DNA of 64,000 nt from Vibrio sinensis (GTDB lineage: Bacteria > Pseudomonadota > Gammaproteobacteria > Enterobacterales > Vibrionaceae): assembly GCF_003605645.1 (NCBI RefSeq), contig NZ_QVMU01000001.1:434001-498000 (forward strand), in the 5' to 3' direction. The notes below the pieces were generated by a model, which made no database searches, had not been told where the DNA came from, and saw nothing but the letters and a program-made list of their open reading frames with translations. The position numbers and the translations under genes are program-made. Below, one piece after another: positions 25,723-37,918 of this stretch (position 1 is the first letter of the stretch; the number at the start of each line of letters is the position of its first letter).

Positions 25723-26340
25723 CTATTTTTTTAACAAGAAATTAATCGTGTCAGCAATACCTTGTGCATCTTGATGGCCAGAGGTAATCACTAGGTATTT
25801 ACCATTAACAATGAATGTTGGTACAGAAGAAATATTACCAGTAGTGGTGATTTCATCCGCAAGATTCATTGCTTGGAAAAGTTGATTTTGTTGCTTCTCA
25901 GTAAAATTATAAGGACTAGTTAAGCCGCGGCTTTGAAACGCCTCATCAATAGCTTGTTTCTTCTGTGCTAATGTTGCGCCATCACCCATTTGAGATGCTG
26001 CAAATAGCTCATTCATCATAGCGTGATCTGGTGCAGTACCAATTTGCATTTCAGCCGCGTAGTAAATCATTGCGCCAATTTGTGCACTTTCATTAAAGGT
26101 AACGTGGACTTTACCAATCTTCTTACCAGTCAGTTCTTCAAGTTCTGGTAATTCATTTTCCATTTGACGACAGTGACCACAATTAAGCGAAAAGACTTCT
26201 GTAACTTGTGGCAGTCTGAATGTAGATAGGTTTGCAGCGAGCTTCTGATATTGCTCACCTTCTTTAGGAACGTTGTTGTCTGAACAACCAACTAGCACTG
26301 TGGTTACAGCGACGATGAACAGAGTGATGAGTTTTTTCAT
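25723..26340 (-). CDS. DsbA-like thiol:disulfide oxidoreductase, lipoprotein
   Basis: A 205-residue protein with a lipoprotein signal (LVGC, Cys19) and a DsbA fold. The active site is NCGHC (Cys54 and Cys57), a GH dipeptide in place of the usual PH of DsbA; the cis-Pro loop reads SSVPTFIVNGKYLV. Lipid anchoring and the CGHC site set it apart from canonical soluble DsbA and suggest a dedicated partner. It is upstream of the FKBP gene in the same orientation. Confidence 0.87.
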   Translation of the reverse strand: MKKLITLFIVAVTTVLVGCSDNNVPKEGEQYQKLAANLSTFRLPQVTEVFSLNCGHCRQMENELPELEELTGKKIGKVHVTFNESAQIGAMIYYAAEMQIGTAPDHAMMNELFAASQMGDGATLAQKKQAIDEAFQSRGLTSPYNFTEKQQNQLFQAMNLADEITTTGNISSVPTFIVNGKYLVITSGHQDAQGIADTINFLLKK

Positions 26341-26567
26341 AATGAGATCTCTAAAAAACGTGAAATTGCATATTTGTTACGGTTGATTTTACCTGTATGT
26401 GCGTCACAAAAACACTCCTGTTGCATTAATTTAAATAGCTAATTGTTTCTAAAATCGCACTATGAGAAGAATTTGAGCGCAACACGCCATTTTTTTCTAT
26501 TATCTGTTAAAGAACAAAGGCGTGTTGCCGATAGCAACAACAGTAGATAGTAGAAGTGAGTGGTGAA

Positions 26568-27191
26568 ATGATGAAATATTTAGTATGGCCCATATTGTTG
26601 TTAATGGCTGGCTGTAGCAGCATGGAAACATCGTCATTGTTGCAAGATAATCTGTTAGATGTTGCCCCTAAAAATGCACACGATGTAATTCATCCAGAAT
26701 GGGGTTATGGACCAGCACCTGTCGCTACCGAGGTTCAAGGCAACACTCGAATGCGCACAACAGTGACAGAATACGATGTATTACAGAACTTTCTGGTTCA
26801 AAACAACGTGAGCTATGAAGTAATGCCAGGAAATCACTTAGTGATTAAACTGACTGATAGCGTGAAGTTTCATACTGGCTCTTCAAGTGTGTCAGCGCAG
26901 TCTGCTCAATGGCTACAAACAATGGCTCAATTCTTACGTTCTCAGCCAAATATTGATGTGATTATCGATGGGCATACAGATAGTACTGGTAATGCTGGGT
27001 TTAATGACCGCTTATCTGAAAAACGAGCTAAAGCTGTCGAACAGCAATTGCTCCGTAACAACGTGAGCAAACAGTCAGTGTTTACTCGTGGCTACGGTGA
27101 GTACAACCCAACTTGCTCAAATTTAACCAGTGGTGGAAAGGCATGTAATCGTCGGGCTGAATTGCTGCTGATTGTATCAAGCGACCTATAA
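26568..27191 (+). CDS. OmpA-family lipoprotein
   Basis: A 207-residue lipoprotein: signal with lipobox MAGC, a linker to about residue 80, then an OmpA-like peptidoglycan-binding domain (FHTGSSSVSAQSAQWLQTMA, IDGHTDSTGNAGFNDRLSEKRAKAV, VFTRGYGEYNP). It probably links the outer membrane to peptidoglycan. I start it at the ATG of the ATGATG at 26568; a GTG upstream (26556) also opens the frame, and no site is clearly best. Confidence 0.85.
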   Translation: MMKYLVWPILLLMAGCSSMETSSLLQDNLLDVAPKNAHDVIHPEWGYGPAPVATEVQGNTRMRTTVTEYDVLQNFLVQNNVSYEVMPGNHLVIKLTDSVKFHTGSSSVSAQSAQWLQTMAQFLRSQPNIDVIIDGHTDSTGNAGFNDRLSEKRAKAVEQQLLRNNVSKQSVFTRGYGEYNPTCSNLTSGGKACNRRAELLLIVSSDL

Positions 27192-27214
27192 GGCTAAATC
27201 CGCCTAGAAAATCA

Positions 27215-27376
27215 TCATTCAACATCTACTATCTCAAGAATAGTGACATCGTCGCTATTCTTGCTTGCAAAAGTCGTTATATTCCCATCCAATAATGCTA
27301 AGTCATCAGAATGAATCGCTGGTTCTCCTTGTTGTGGCAGCTTCCAATAGCACGAGAAATACAACAAATTCTGAGT
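27215..27376 (-). pseudogene. Possible gene remnant (C-terminal cupin-like fragment)
   Basis: A 53-codon open stretch on the minus strand with no start codon before the upstream stop (27377-27379). The product (…NLLYFSCYWKLP… DDLALLDGNITTFAS … VTILEIVDVE) looks like real protein, with the hydrophobic beta pattern of a cupin C-terminus. It may be a fragment of a HutD/Ves-like protein. The rest of the gene is absent, and the fragment lies in the glpK upstream region. Confidence 0.35.
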
Positions 27377-27466
27377 TTAGCTTACGCTTAAATAAGTGAG
27401 AGCGGCGTTGCTCACTCGCACATCAATGAACTGGACATTAGATAAAAGAAGAAATGGGAGTCATCA

Positions 27467-28978
27467 ATGAGTCATAAGAAATACATAGTGGCGCTGGATC
27501 AGGGGACCACCAGCTCTCGAGCTATAGTATTCGATCATGATGCAAAAATTATTAGTTCTGCACAGCGAGAATTTAAACAGCATTATCCACATGCGGGCTG
27601 GGTAGAACATGATCCATTGGAAATATTCGCAAGCCAAATCTCAACGCTAACCGAAGTTCTCGCTCAAGCAGGCATTCGAGGCGACGAAATCGCAGCAATT
27701 GGTATTACTAATCAAAGAGAAACGGCGGTTGTTTGGAATAAGCGTACTGGTAAGCCAATATACAATGCGATTGTCTGGCAGTGTCGTCGTACGGCTGGTC
27801 AATGTGAGGCGTTAAAAAATCAAGGCCACGAGGCGTTGATTAAACAAAAAACTGGCTTGGTGCTCGATCCTTATTTTTCGGCAAGCAAGATACAATGGAT
27901 CTTAGACAACGTACCAAATGCAAGAGAGCAAGCGGAAGCCGGAGACTTATTATTTGGTACGATAGATACATGGTTGATTTGGAAGTTAACACAGGGCCGC
28001 ACTCATGTAACGGACTACACGAATGCTTCTCGAACTATGTTGTTTAATATTAACACCTTAGAGTGGGACTCAGAGTTACTACGCTTGTTCAATATACCAG
28101 AGTCTATGTTGCCGAAAGTTGCTGACTCATCGAGTGTAGTTGGTCATACGGATATCTGTGGAATCAAAATTCCAATTGCAGGTGTAGCGGGTGATCAACA
28201 AGCCGCATTATTTGGCCATTTGTGTGTTGATCCGGGGCAAGCAAAAAACACCTATGGAACAGGGTGCTTCTTACTTATGAATACCGGTGAGACGAAAGTG
28301 GATTCAGGGCATGGCTTATTAACAACTTTAGCGTGTAATCGTGATGGTAAGCCGGCTTATGCACTAGAGGGTGCGGTATTTATGGGTGGGTCGGCAATTC
28401 AATGGCTACGTGATGAAATGCGTTTGATTCCCAATGCGGCAGCTTCAGAGCAACGCGCTTTGTCTGTCCCGTCATCAAATGGGGTATACGTGATACCTGC
28501 ATTTACGGGTTTAGGTGCCCCTTATTGGGATGCTTACGCTCGCGGAACCATTGTTGGACTAAGTCGTGGATCAAATTCAGACCACATTATTCGAGCGACA
28601 CTAGAAAGTATTGCCTATCAGACGCGAGATGTTCTTGATGCGATGCAAGCGGATGCTGAGATTACTTTATCTCATTTGCGTGTGGATGGCGGGGCGGTAG
28701 CAAACAACTTTTTAATGCAGTTTCAGTCGGATGTACTTAATAGTAAGGTATTACGACCTAAAGTTACTGAGGTGACTGCATTAGGGGCTGCGTATTTAGC
28801 TGGTTTAGCCGTAAATTTCTGGGAAACGATTAATGAATTGGCGGATGTTGCTGTGTTAGAAAAGAGCTTCGAGCCATGTGTTGATGAAGAAAAACGAGCT
28901 CGACGTTATGCTGGTTGGCAACGCGCTGTGGGCTGTGCTAGATATTGGGCTTCGCAAGAGCAGGAACAACAAGAATAA
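27467..28978 (+). CDS. glpK: Glycerol kinase
   Basis: A 503-residue FGGY-family kinase that makes glycerol 3-phosphate from glycerol. Landmarks: [15 protein letters not shown] at the N-terminus, [35 protein letters not shown], the [13 protein letters not shown] loop, NTYGTGCF and the C-terminal [18 protein letters not shown]. The length equals E. coli GlpK. No glpF aquaporin gene sits beside it. A terminator follows. glpD lies 7 kb away on the minus strand. Confidence 0.97.
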   Translation: MSHKKYIVALDQGTTSSRAIVFDHDAKIISSAQREFKQHYPHAGWVEHDPLEIFASQISTLTEVLAQAGIRGDEIAAIGITNQRETAVVWNKRTGKPIYNAIVWQCRRTAGQCEALKNQGHEALIKQKTGLVLDPYFSASKIQWILDNVPNAREQAEAGDLLFGTIDTWLIWKLTQGRTHVTDYTNASRTMLFNINTLEWDSELLRLFNIPESMLPKVADSSSVVGHTDICGIKIPIAGVAGDQQAALFGHLCVDPGQAKNTYGTGCFLLMNTGETKVDSGHGLLTTLACNRDGKPAYALEGAVFMGGSAIQWLRDEMRLIPNAAASEQRALSVPSSNGVYVIPAFTGLGAPYWDAYARGTIVGLSRGSNSDHIIRATLESIAYQTRDVLDAMQADAEITLSHLRVDGGAVANNFLMQFQSDVLNSKVLRPKVTEVTALGAAYLAGLAVNFWETINELADVAVLEKSFEPCVDEEKRARRYAGWQRAVGCARYWASQEQEQQE

Positions 28979-29040
28979 ACGCTAATAGCCAAAACGTTGA
29001 TACTGTACCTGTATGCCATAGCTTGATGTTATAGAGTGAT

Positions 29041-29067
29041 AAAACCGACATTTTGTCGGTTTTTTTA
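29041..29067 (+). terminator. Terminator after glpK
   Basis: Stem AAAACCGACA/TGTCGGTTTT with a three-base loop, then further T residues. Confidence 0.85.
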
Positions 29068-29139
29068 TGAGTGTTTAATTTGCGTAGAAACTTAGTGAGT
29101 TTTATCTGGGAAGCCTTATGGGCACATCAAGAGTATTCA

Positions 29140-29364
29140 CTATTCGATTTTTGCTCGCCACATTTTAGTAAGAAAGTAGACATTAACACAGGCAATAAAG
29201 CCATTGGTTAGTACAACTGGCCATGAATCAATCATTAACCCGTAAGCGGTGAATAGTGCACAGCCAATGAAATTCAACACCCTAAGTTTAACAATATCTT
29301 TCATTGTCAAAGAAAGGGCCACCATAATGGATGCGGCATATCCTAACAGTTCAACCATATCCAT
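29140..29364 (-). CDS. Small SemiSWEET/YgjV-like membrane protein
   Basis: A 74-residue protein with three hydrophobic spans (about 5-20, 26-44, 49-68) and a short basic tail. The sequence VELLGYAASIMVALSLTMKDIVKLRVLNFIGC resembles the half-repeat of PQ-loop or YgjV-type inner-membrane proteins. A transport role is possible but not shown. It appears monocistronic. Confidence 0.7.
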   Translation of the reverse strand: MDMVELLGYAASIMVALSLTMKDIVKLRVLNFIGCALFTAYGLMIDSWPVVLTNGFIACVNVYFLTKMWRAKIE

Positions 29365-29568
29365 AATTCACCTCTAAACCTTGTTGAGTTACTTACTGGC
29401 ATTCACTCTTCATGGGCAAACGAGCACCACAATAGGGTATATCTAAGATAAATATAGACAGGAAACTGCGACGGCGGTAGATGAGCACTTTAAATTAGAG
29501 TTGTGTAGTCGATAAATGGCTAACGACCGGAGCAAGTCATCAAGGAAATGGACTTGGTTACAGGTACA

Positions 29569-29591
29569 AAAAACCCGCATTAAAGCGGGCT
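29569..29591 (-). terminator. Terminator of yeeX (minus strand)
   Basis: Stem CCCGC/GCGGG (29574-29578 with 29585-29589). A run of A before it gives a T-run on the minus strand, 38 bases past the yeeX stop codon. Confidence 0.8.
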
Positions 29592-29628
29592 AATATTAAT
29601 AAAGCGTTTGCGTATATTACCTCTAGGG

Positions 29629-29946
29629 TTATTTACGTTTGCCTTGAACTTGCTTATCTTCTTCAGTTAGATCGCGAATGCGACGGCTGATATCACGACG
29701 TTCTTTTGAGATTTCAGCACTTTTGATGATGTGGTCGTCAACGCGATCTTCGTAATCAGCTTTCATGTTTTTAATGATGCCGACGATTTCATCATGAGTC
29801 ATGTTTGGCTTGATGTAGTCTAGTAGGTTTTCTAATAGATCCACACGTTTGCGGTTGTCACGAACTTTCTTTTCGTTGTCAATAAGTTCACGTTTCAGTT
29901 TATTCTTACGACGTGCGTGAGCTACGATTTCAAATACACCACTCAT
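29629..29946 (-). CDS. yeeX: DUF496 family protein YeeX
   Basis: A 105-residue, highly charged, mostly helical coiled-coil protein. [42 protein letters not shown] and [26 protein letters not shown] follow E. coli YeeX closely. Function unknown; the charge suggests nucleoid or RNA association. It has its own terminator. Confidence 0.92.
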   Translation of the reverse strand: MSGVFEIVAHARRKNKLKRELIDNEKKVRDNRKRVDLLENLLDYIKPNMTHDEIVGIIKNMKADYEDRVDDHIIKSAEISKERRDISRRIRDLTEEDKQVQGKRK

Positions 29947-30133
29947 AGGTTCCTTTCCTGCTTATAACGTTAAACTCCCTTGATTAAAACATAACATTTG
30001 CTGTGATTACAGCATTTAGATCAATCATGACGCGGGCTTGACGTTTTTATCGCCAGTTAGATTAACGACGATTGAGCATCTGCCAAGTTCAATATATGAT
30101 TTCATCACCGTTTCTATTTTCTTAACGCAAAAT

Positions 30134-30328
30134 ATGCGAATGTCAGACATTATTGTTCCACTGGATACACCTAGCCAGGTGGATGGACGCAGTAAGAAGT
30201 TAATTGCTGCCTACAAAAAAGAAAGGACACGTCAAGAATTCACAGAAGTTGAGTTGAACCGAGCTAAAATCGTAATGATTGATGAAAACGGCCAGATGAG
30301 AAGAATTTCACTGTTAGTTGAACACTAA
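30134..30328 (+). CDS. Conserved-looking small protein upstream of yceH
   Basis: The frame opens earlier, but the plausible product starts at ATG 30134 or 30140 and has 62-64 residues (MSDIIVPLDTPSQVDG…). It is charged, with a helical basic middle (KKLIAAYKKERTRQEF) and a C-terminal strand pair (AKIVMIDENGQMRRISLLVEH). No known motif. It ends 27 bases before yceH on the same strand, so probably the same transcript. Confidence 0.6.
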   Translation: MRMSDIIVPLDTPSQVDGRSKKLIAAYKKERTRQEFTEVELNRAKIVMIDENGQMRRISLLVEH

Positions 30329-30355
30329 AATCAGAAAAAGAATAAGGAAATGACA

Positions 30356-31012
30356 ATGAACATCGAACTTACACCGATTGAGGCACGTATTATTGGTTGC
30401 CTTATTGAAAAAGAAGTCACGACGCCGGATTACTACCCTCTATCGCTAAATAGTTTAACGACAGCCTGTAACCAAAAAAGCAACCGAGAACCTGTCATGG
30501 CTCTTAGTGACACTGATGTACAAGATGGGATAGATGGACTTGTCGCTCGACGTTTGGTTAGCGATGAAAGCAGCTTCAACAGCCGCACTAAAAAATACCA
30601 ACATCGTTTTTGTAATACGGAGTTTGGTGATCTTAAATTAAGTGCGCAAGAAAAAGCGATTGTGTGCTGTATGTTCTTACGTGGAGCACAAACTCCAGGT
30701 GAGCTTCGTACACGTACTAATCGCTTAGCTGAGTTCACTGATGTTAGAGAAGTCGAAGCGGTTTTAGACAAAATGGCATCGCGTGAATCTGGCGCTCTGG
30801 TAATTAAGCTACCACGAGAAGCGGGTAAGCGAGAGTCTCGTTATCAGCATCTATTCAGTGGTGACGTTGATATTGAAGCATTAACGGCAGCATTGGCAGT
30901 ACCACAGTCAACAAGTGGTAACGCTCGTATCGATAGCCTTGAACAAGAGGTTCAGTCCTTACGACAAGAGTTATCTGAATTACGTGAACTTATTGAGTCA
31001 CTCACTAGCTAA
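30356..31012 (+). CDS. yceH: YceH family protein (DUF480)
   Basis: A 218-residue protein with two winged-helix-like domains and a C-terminal coiled coil (about residues 185-218). Landmarks: [38 protein letters not shown] and [17 protein letters not shown]. Function is not established; the fold suggests DNA binding. AAGGAA lies six bases before the second ATG (30356), so I use that one. It overlaps the GIY-YIG gene by one base. Confidence 0.9.
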   Translation: MNIELTPIEARIIGCLIEKEVTTPDYYPLSLNSLTTACNQKSNREPVMALSDTDVQDGIDGLVARRLVSDESSFNSRTKKYQHRFCNTEFGDLKLSAQEKAIVCCMFLRGAQTPGELRTRTNRLAEFTDVREVEAVLDKMASRESGALVIKLPREAGKRESRYQHLFSGDVDIEALTAALAVPQSTSGNARIDSLEQEVQSLRQELSELRELIESLTS

Positions 31013-31335
31013 TGCCACTCGATACCATTACGCGTTCGCACTGGTTTGTATATTTCGTGCGGACGCGCCATCAAGCTTTATATTGTGGCATTACTAATGA
31101 CGTAGAGCGCCGTTTTGCTCAGCACTGCGCAGGAAAAGGGGCAAAAGCTCTGGTCGGTAAGGGGCCTCTAACGTTGGAATGGTTCCATAGTGTTGACTCG
31201 GGACGTGCGGTGGCATCAAGAGTCGAGTACCAGTTAAAACAACTTAAAAAATGCCAAAAGGAATCACTGGTTTCTGGTTTAACGCGGTTAGAAATTTTAA
31301 ATGACGAAGGTGTGATTTCGATAAAACTCATCTAA
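31012..31335 (+). CDS. GIY-YIG nuclease domain protein (YhbQ-like)
   Basis: A 107-residue single-domain protein. The GIY-YIG core is here VYFVRTRHQALYCGITNDVERRFAQH, with the Arg helix and a C-terminal Glu (SRVEYQLK) that binds metal in the family. E. coli YhbQ is the close relative. A role in DNA repair or processing is inferred. Its start codon overlaps the yceH stop (TAATG), so translation is probably coupled. Confidence 0.87.
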   Translation: MPLDTITRSHWFVYFVRTRHQALYCGITNDVERRFAQHCAGKGAKALVGKGPLTLEWFHSVDSGRAVASRVEYQLKQLKKCQKESLVSGLTRLEILNDEGVISIKLI

Positions 31336-31585
31336 CTTTAAACCATTAATAAAAATAGTAGTTTGAAAAAAATTAAACATGCAGTTTACTTGTTTGAGTG
31401 AAAATTTTTATTGCGGCATCATCTATTTAATTATCTATTCACGTTTACACGGATTGTAGCGAAAGAATCACTTATTCAAAGTGTTACTATCTACGTAAAT
31501 CTTGAAACTAAATCCTGATAAGCATCAATAATGCGTGATCTTATCATGTGATTCTGTGGTATAAACACAACGTCAGTGTCTTTGA

Positions 31586-32697
<1,112 letters not shown>

Positions 32698-32698
<1 letters not shown>

Positions 32699-35259
32699 TG
32701 CTATTTTTTAAAAGGCAAAGTGGTAAAGATCGCTTAGCCACGCTTCTCACTCATTCTCTTTTCATGACGATTGCCGTTTTGACGGTTGTCGTGCTATTGC
32801 AAAACTATCAAGTAAATAGAGAGGTAGTTTCTCAAGAGGTTGAACGTTCAAAGCGTCAGACATCGACCTTAGTACAGAAGATTTTTGATTATCGATTAAA
32901 ATCAATTGAGATTAGACAAGATAGTTTTAGCCGTAATGTCACACTTATACAAGCGCTAAGCATTGGTAACGACGCTGAAATTGGGCGCTATTTCAATGGG
33001 TTTGATAAATCAGATCCTGACGTTGCCCCTGACTTTCGTTTTATCACTTCGGAAAATAGAGTTATTTGGAGTGATGAAAACAACAGCTTTTATGGTTTGA
33101 GTAGCACGCAGTTAACTCAAATTAGTCAAGAGATGGGAACAAGTAGTCAATGGTATCTGTCTCAAGCCTATACCTCTATGGGAATGCGGTATCTTTTGCT
33201 CCGTAAAAGCCCGATGATCAATATCGAAAGCGGAGAGGTAACCGCTTATATTCATGGCGGTATTGTACTGAATAACAACTTTGCCTTAGTCAGCGCGCTT
33301 CTTGATGGCAGTAATGCGGACGATATAGTATTGACTGTCGGTTCAGCCATCATAGCTGAAAGTGATAATCAAGCGGCTGATGCCCATTTTGAATGGCTTG
33401 AACTCTATTCAAATATTCTTAATGATAGTGACTACATGGTCTCTCGCACCGATCTTACATTAGACGGTCTCGCCACATATTTAACAGTCTATACCGTCCA
33501 AGATAATGAACATATTGCTACTCTAATGCGTGGGCATTATTTATGGGTTGCAGCAGTTGTTATCTTGGTTATTTTTGTTGCATTGTATAATCGTTATTGG
33601 CTTGGAAAACGGATCTCAAAAGAACTGAGTGAGTTGATGAATTATACTGAGCAATCAATTAATACTAAACAAGTCGCTTTGTATTCCGGTTCGTCTATCT
33701 CTGAGTTTAATAAAATCGGCGCTTCTTTTCAGAACTCCTTTAAACGTTTACATGAACAAGAAAGACAATTTGTCGATTTGTTTAATTACTCATTGTCTCC
33801 AATCATACTGTGGGATTCAGACGGGTTTTTATTGCGAATGAACCCCGCAGCTGAACGGAGCTTTCGTATTGATGATTACGATGAGGGGCAATATCAAAAC
33901 CTGATAGACAGATTGATTCCTCAAATCAAAATGTGTGCACAAGGTGCGACATTGACAGGGCTTAACATTGAAATCGGTAGCAATGTTTATCGTTGGAACT
34001 TGTCGCCTATTATTATTGATAGCAAAACGACACGAGTGATTGCACAAGCTCAAGATATTACAAGTTTTATAGAGGCGGAGCGTCAAAGTCAGAGCGCTCG
34101 AGAAGAAGCAGAAGCTTCCGCTCAAGTTAGAGCTGATTTTTTAGCTAAGATGAGCCATGAATTGCGAACACCACTAAATGGAATTCTGGGTGTGACTCAA
34201 TTGCTCAAAGGTAGTTTAACTAACCCGAAAGATCTCAGTCAAATTGATGTGCTATGTAACAGTGGTGAACATTTACTCGCAGTTTTGAATGATATTCTAG
34301 ATTTTTCAAAGATAGAGCAGAGTAAATTTAATATTGATTTTTCTGAGTTCAACTTACGTGAGTTGATTAATGCAATAGAAAAAGTATACCGTCCTTTGTG
34401 TGAAGATAAGCAAGTCGCATTCACCGTCACTACGAATGTCTCCGACAATATCATAGTCAACAGCGACCAAGTTCGTCTCAATCAAGTTCTGTTTAATTTA
34501 CTGAGTAACGCGGTCAAGTTTACGCGACAAGGCGCGATTAGTCTTGCTGTAACCTTAAGTCGAAGTGCTAATCTACACTGGTTAAATATTGTGGTTGAGG
34601 ATACAGGCATTGGTATTGAAGAACATCGTTTAGCCCATATTTTTGAACCGTTTGTCCAAGCTGAAGAAACAATTACAAGAGAGTTTGGCGGTAGCGGGCT
34701 AGGTTTAGCAATTGTAAATAGCCTAGTTGAACTTCTCGATGGTGATATCTTGGTTCATAGTGAGTTTGGTAAAGGTAGTTGTTTTAACATTACGATACCT
34801 ATTGAGGCTTACGAAGCCTTAAACCAACCATTAAATCGAGTTCTACCAAGAGATCCTAAGACTTTGTTTGATCGGGAATTGAATGTATTACTTGTAGAAG
34901 ACAATCATACTAACGCTTTTATCGCCCAAGCTTTTTGCGAAAAATATGGAATGAAAGTCAACTGGGTAAAGGATGGCTACCAAGCTATCGAATTTTTGAA
35001 AAACGATAGTGCGATAGATTTGATTTTAATGGACAACCAATTGCCAAATCTAGGTGGCATTGAGACAACACGAATTATCCGTCGTGATTTACAATTTAAA
35101 CTCCCAATTCTAGCGTGCACTGCCGATGGGATGGCAGACACCAAAGAGGCTTTCCTGGAAGCCGGAGCTAACTCAGTCTTGGTTAAGCCTATTGGCGAAA
35201 GCGCATTAAACAATGCTCTATTAGATTTAAAACCCTTGTTGTCGCAACCCATTGTTTAA
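32698..35259 (+). CDS. luxQ: AI-2 sensor hybrid histidine kinase/phosphatase LuxQ
   Basis: An 853-residue inner-membrane partner of LuxP. Order: first transmembrane helix (about 17-36), periplasmic PAS-like domain, second helix (about 278-298), a cytoplasmic PAS region, the histidine kinase with H487 (KMSHELRTPLNG), N-, G1- and G2-boxes (DTGIGI, GGSGLGLAI), and a C-terminal receiver with Asp779 (LILMDNQLPN). At low AI-2 it should phosphorylate LuxU, at high AI-2 dephosphorylate it. luxU and luxO are not in this window. Confidence 0.95.
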
Positions 35260-35282
35260 ACGCTGAAATCGGTTACCTACGT

Positions 35283-35957
35283 TTAAAATTGGCTAGATGA
35301 GTAAGACTCTTGAAGTAAAAACATCTTTAAGGGGTCGTTCATTAGGATCTCTTGGCCAAATTGGATGCCGAGCTTATGTCCCTGCTTTTCTTTATTGATA
35401 CTCACGACATGATACTCAATGTCTTTAGGTAATAGTGAACTCATCGCGCTATCAATATTGATTTGCGTACCTTTTGATAGTTCATTTTCTCCGGCAACAA
35501 ACAGAGCACAGCCTGAAACGGAAAAATCGATCATTGTTGCATCATAAGCAATGTTATTGGCATTGAGTGTAATAGGTAAGGTTAATGAAAACCTTTCATG
35601 ACTACGAATCGGTTTCGATGCAAAAAAACGTGGTAATCGTACAAATAACATAGTACTTGGCGTCGTTGTTAAGCATAAGACAGAAGATTTGAAAGCGATG
35701 ATATGTCCGAGTTTAGTACTCGTCACTGACCGGACAATAATAGATACATTATTAACTTGACGCATTAAAAGGGCTTCATGCACCTTGGTCGGCAAGTCAA
35801 TAATCATAAAACGCTCTGGTTTGCAGCCGATGTACAAGGAAGTGAAAACCATCGTATCTTCTGGACCAAACTGTAATGTAACTGAAATTTTGTTCCCTGG
35901 GTTAAGAAGAGGGAGGAGTTCGTCTATGGATTCATTCACACAAGGCATTCTATTCAC
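35283..35957 (-). CDS. PilZ-domain c-di-GMP receptor (PlzE-like)
   Basis: A 224-residue protein with a YcgR-like N-terminal beta domain (about 20-105) and a PilZ domain (about 115-215). The c-di-GMP residues are present: R118-x3-R122 (RSHER) and D144-x-S146-x2-G149 (DFSVSG). It lies convergent to luxQ, as I recall for plzE (VCA0735) in V. cholerae. A role in motility or biofilm switching is likely. Confidence 0.87.
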   Translation of the reverse strand: MNRMPCVNESIDELLPLLNPGNKISVTLQFGPEDTMVFTSLYIGCKPERFMIIDLPTKVHEALLMRQVNNVSIIVRSVTSTKLGHIIAFKSSVLCLTTTPSTMLFVRLPRFFASKPIRSHERFSLTLPITLNANNIAYDATMIDFSVSGCALFVAGENELSKGTQINIDSAMSSLLPKDIEYHVVSINKEKQGHKLGIQFGQEILMNDPLKMFLLQESYSSSQF

Positions 35958-36151
35958 TGAAGCTTAGTTAGTTATTATAAATTATCGCTCTTTGGCGATA
36001 TGTGACAAACGAGGCAGGTCAATATATTTCGTAATGACTAATGCATTGTTTTTTCTAATTATGCGGCACTATACGCATATTCATGTTGAGTTAAAATAAG
36101 ATTCATTTCCAATTTTAAAATTAGTGTTGATGTTATGCAGAAAATTAGAAC

Positions 36152-37666
36152 TTAGCTCATTTTATGCTCGATGTAATCGCGAATATTTGAACGTTCTTCA
36201 TTGGTTAGCTCGAGATACAATTTAGTACGCCGTAAAACAAGATCATCGATTGTATAAACAAATTCCGACTCGATTAAAAAATCGACTTCTACTTGATAAA
36301 GCTGGTGTGAAAATCGTAGGCCTAAGTCTTCTTTAGTCGAAACATTCGTTAATAATTTTCGAGTCATAGAGCCATATGCACGAAGCCAACGAGTTCTAAT
36401 AGCTTGTTCAATATAGGGATAAAGTAACGAAAGCTCTTTTTCATTAGCGTCCCATTGGAATTCGTTACCCCCGGAAAGCGGTGTTGTCGCAGTCCAAGGT
36501 GGTTGAGTGATGGTGAGCAGTGGCGCTAACTTTTCTAAAGCAGATTCAGCAAGTTTTCGATAAGTTGTGAGCTTTCCACCAAATATGGAAAGTAAAGGCG
36601 CTTGATTCTCTGCGCAATCTAGATGTAAGACGTAATCTCTAGTGACATTTTGTGCACTGGATTTTCGATCGTCACATAAAGGTCTTACTCCGCTGAAATC
36701 TGCAATAATTTCCTGCGTTGTTAATGTGCTACGAAAATAGCGATTACATGCGTCAATAAGATACTGTTTTTCACTTGAATCGATTGAGACGGTGCGAGGG
36801 TCGCCATGGTATTCAATATCGGTAGTCCCAATCAATGAGTAATTATCAAGATAAGGAATGACGAATATGATCCGATCATCGTCATTTTGAATCATATAGG
36901 CATAAGGTTCTTGATGTAGCCGTTCGACAATAATGTGTGAACCTTTAACCATTCGCACATCATAGGGCGGTGGTTCGATATGGTTGTCTGCAATAAATTG
37001 ACTCACCCAAGGCCCCGTCGCGTTAACTAGAGTTTTTGCATAACGTTGGTGTTGCTCGCCTGAACGAAGGTCGGTCAATTGAACCATCCAAAGACCATTT
37101 TCTCGTTGTGCTTTCTCTACTCGACAATAATTAGAGACTTCAGCCCCTAATTGTTGCGCTTGAATGGCGTTTAAAATAACCAGACGGGCGTCATCAACCC
37201 AGCAATCTGAGTATTCAAAACCATGAGAGAATGGGGGTTGTAGAACATCGTTGTTATTCAATGGGGTATAATGAGATTTTTCAAAAGTACTTTGTTTACC
37301 CAAGTGGTCATAAAGAAACAGTCCAGCGCGTAACATCCATTTCGGCCTAAGTTGCGACTGGTAAGGAAGTCTAAAACGCATGGGGTATGCAATGTGCGGC
37401 GCTTTTTTTAGAAGAATCTCTCGTTCAGAGAGTGCTTCACTGACCAAACGAAATTGATATTGTTCTAAATAGCGTAGCCCCCCATGAATTAATTTTGAAC
37501 TTGCTGATGAGGTTGCGCCGGCAAAGTCTTGCGCTTCATACAGGCCAACTTTTAATCCTCGCCCGGCGGCATCATTTGCAATGCCTACACCGTTGATACC
37601 GCCGCCCACGACAATAATATCAAGCAATTGATCATGATTAGCCGTATTCAATCGTGTTTTACTCAC
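36152..37666 (-). CDS. glpD: Glycerol-3-phosphate dehydrogenase (aerobic, FAD)
   Basis: A 504-residue membrane-associated flavoenzyme that oxidises glycerol 3-phosphate to dihydroxyacetone phosphate and feeds quinones. VVGGGINGVGIANDAAGRG binds FAD; ATSSASSKLIHGGLRYLEQ, NATGPWVSQ and FGGKLTTYRKLAE follow E. coli GlpD. It pairs functionally with glpK 7 kb away. Monocistronic here; no glpR is adjacent. Confidence 0.97.
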   Translation of the reverse strand: MSKTRLNTANHDQLLDIIVVGGGINGVGIANDAAGRGLKVGLYEAQDFAGATSSASSKLIHGGLRYLEQYQFRLVSEALSEREILLKKAPHIAYPMRFRLPYQSQLRPKWMLRAGLFLYDHLGKQSTFEKSHYTPLNNNDVLQPPFSHGFEYSDCWVDDARLVILNAIQAQQLGAEVSNYCRVEKAQRENGLWMVQLTDLRSGEQHQRYAKTLVNATGPWVSQFIADNHIEPPPYDVRMVKGSHIIVERLHQEPYAYMIQNDDDRIIFVIPYLDNYSLIGTTDIEYHGDPRTVSIDSSEKQYLIDACNRYFRSTLTTQEIIADFSGVRPLCDDRKSSAQNVTRDYVLHLDCAENQAPLLSIFGGKLTTYRKLAESALEKLAPLLTITQPPWTATTPLSGGNEFQWDANEKELSLLYPYIEQAIRTRWLRAYGSMTRKLLTNVSTKEDLGLRFSHQLYQVEVDFLIESEFVYTIDDLVLRRTKLYLELTNEERSNIRDYIEHKMS

Positions 37667-37918
37667 AAATCTCTTACCTGTTCATCAATAGTATAATTGA
37701 GTTTAGATCCTAAGTAAGATTTTGAAAAATATAAGGAACAAAAAAAGAGAGCTAAGTGAGATTAAACTGAAAATCTAAGTATAGATAAAATGTGAGGCCA
37801 TAGTCGGCAAGAATAGTGGAAATCAAAGTGAACTTTAGAAGTGGGTAAACTTGTTCAGTGATTTTTGTTCTGTCAGAGGGGAGGATAGTGATTTATGTTT
37901 AAACTAAAGCTGAATTCA

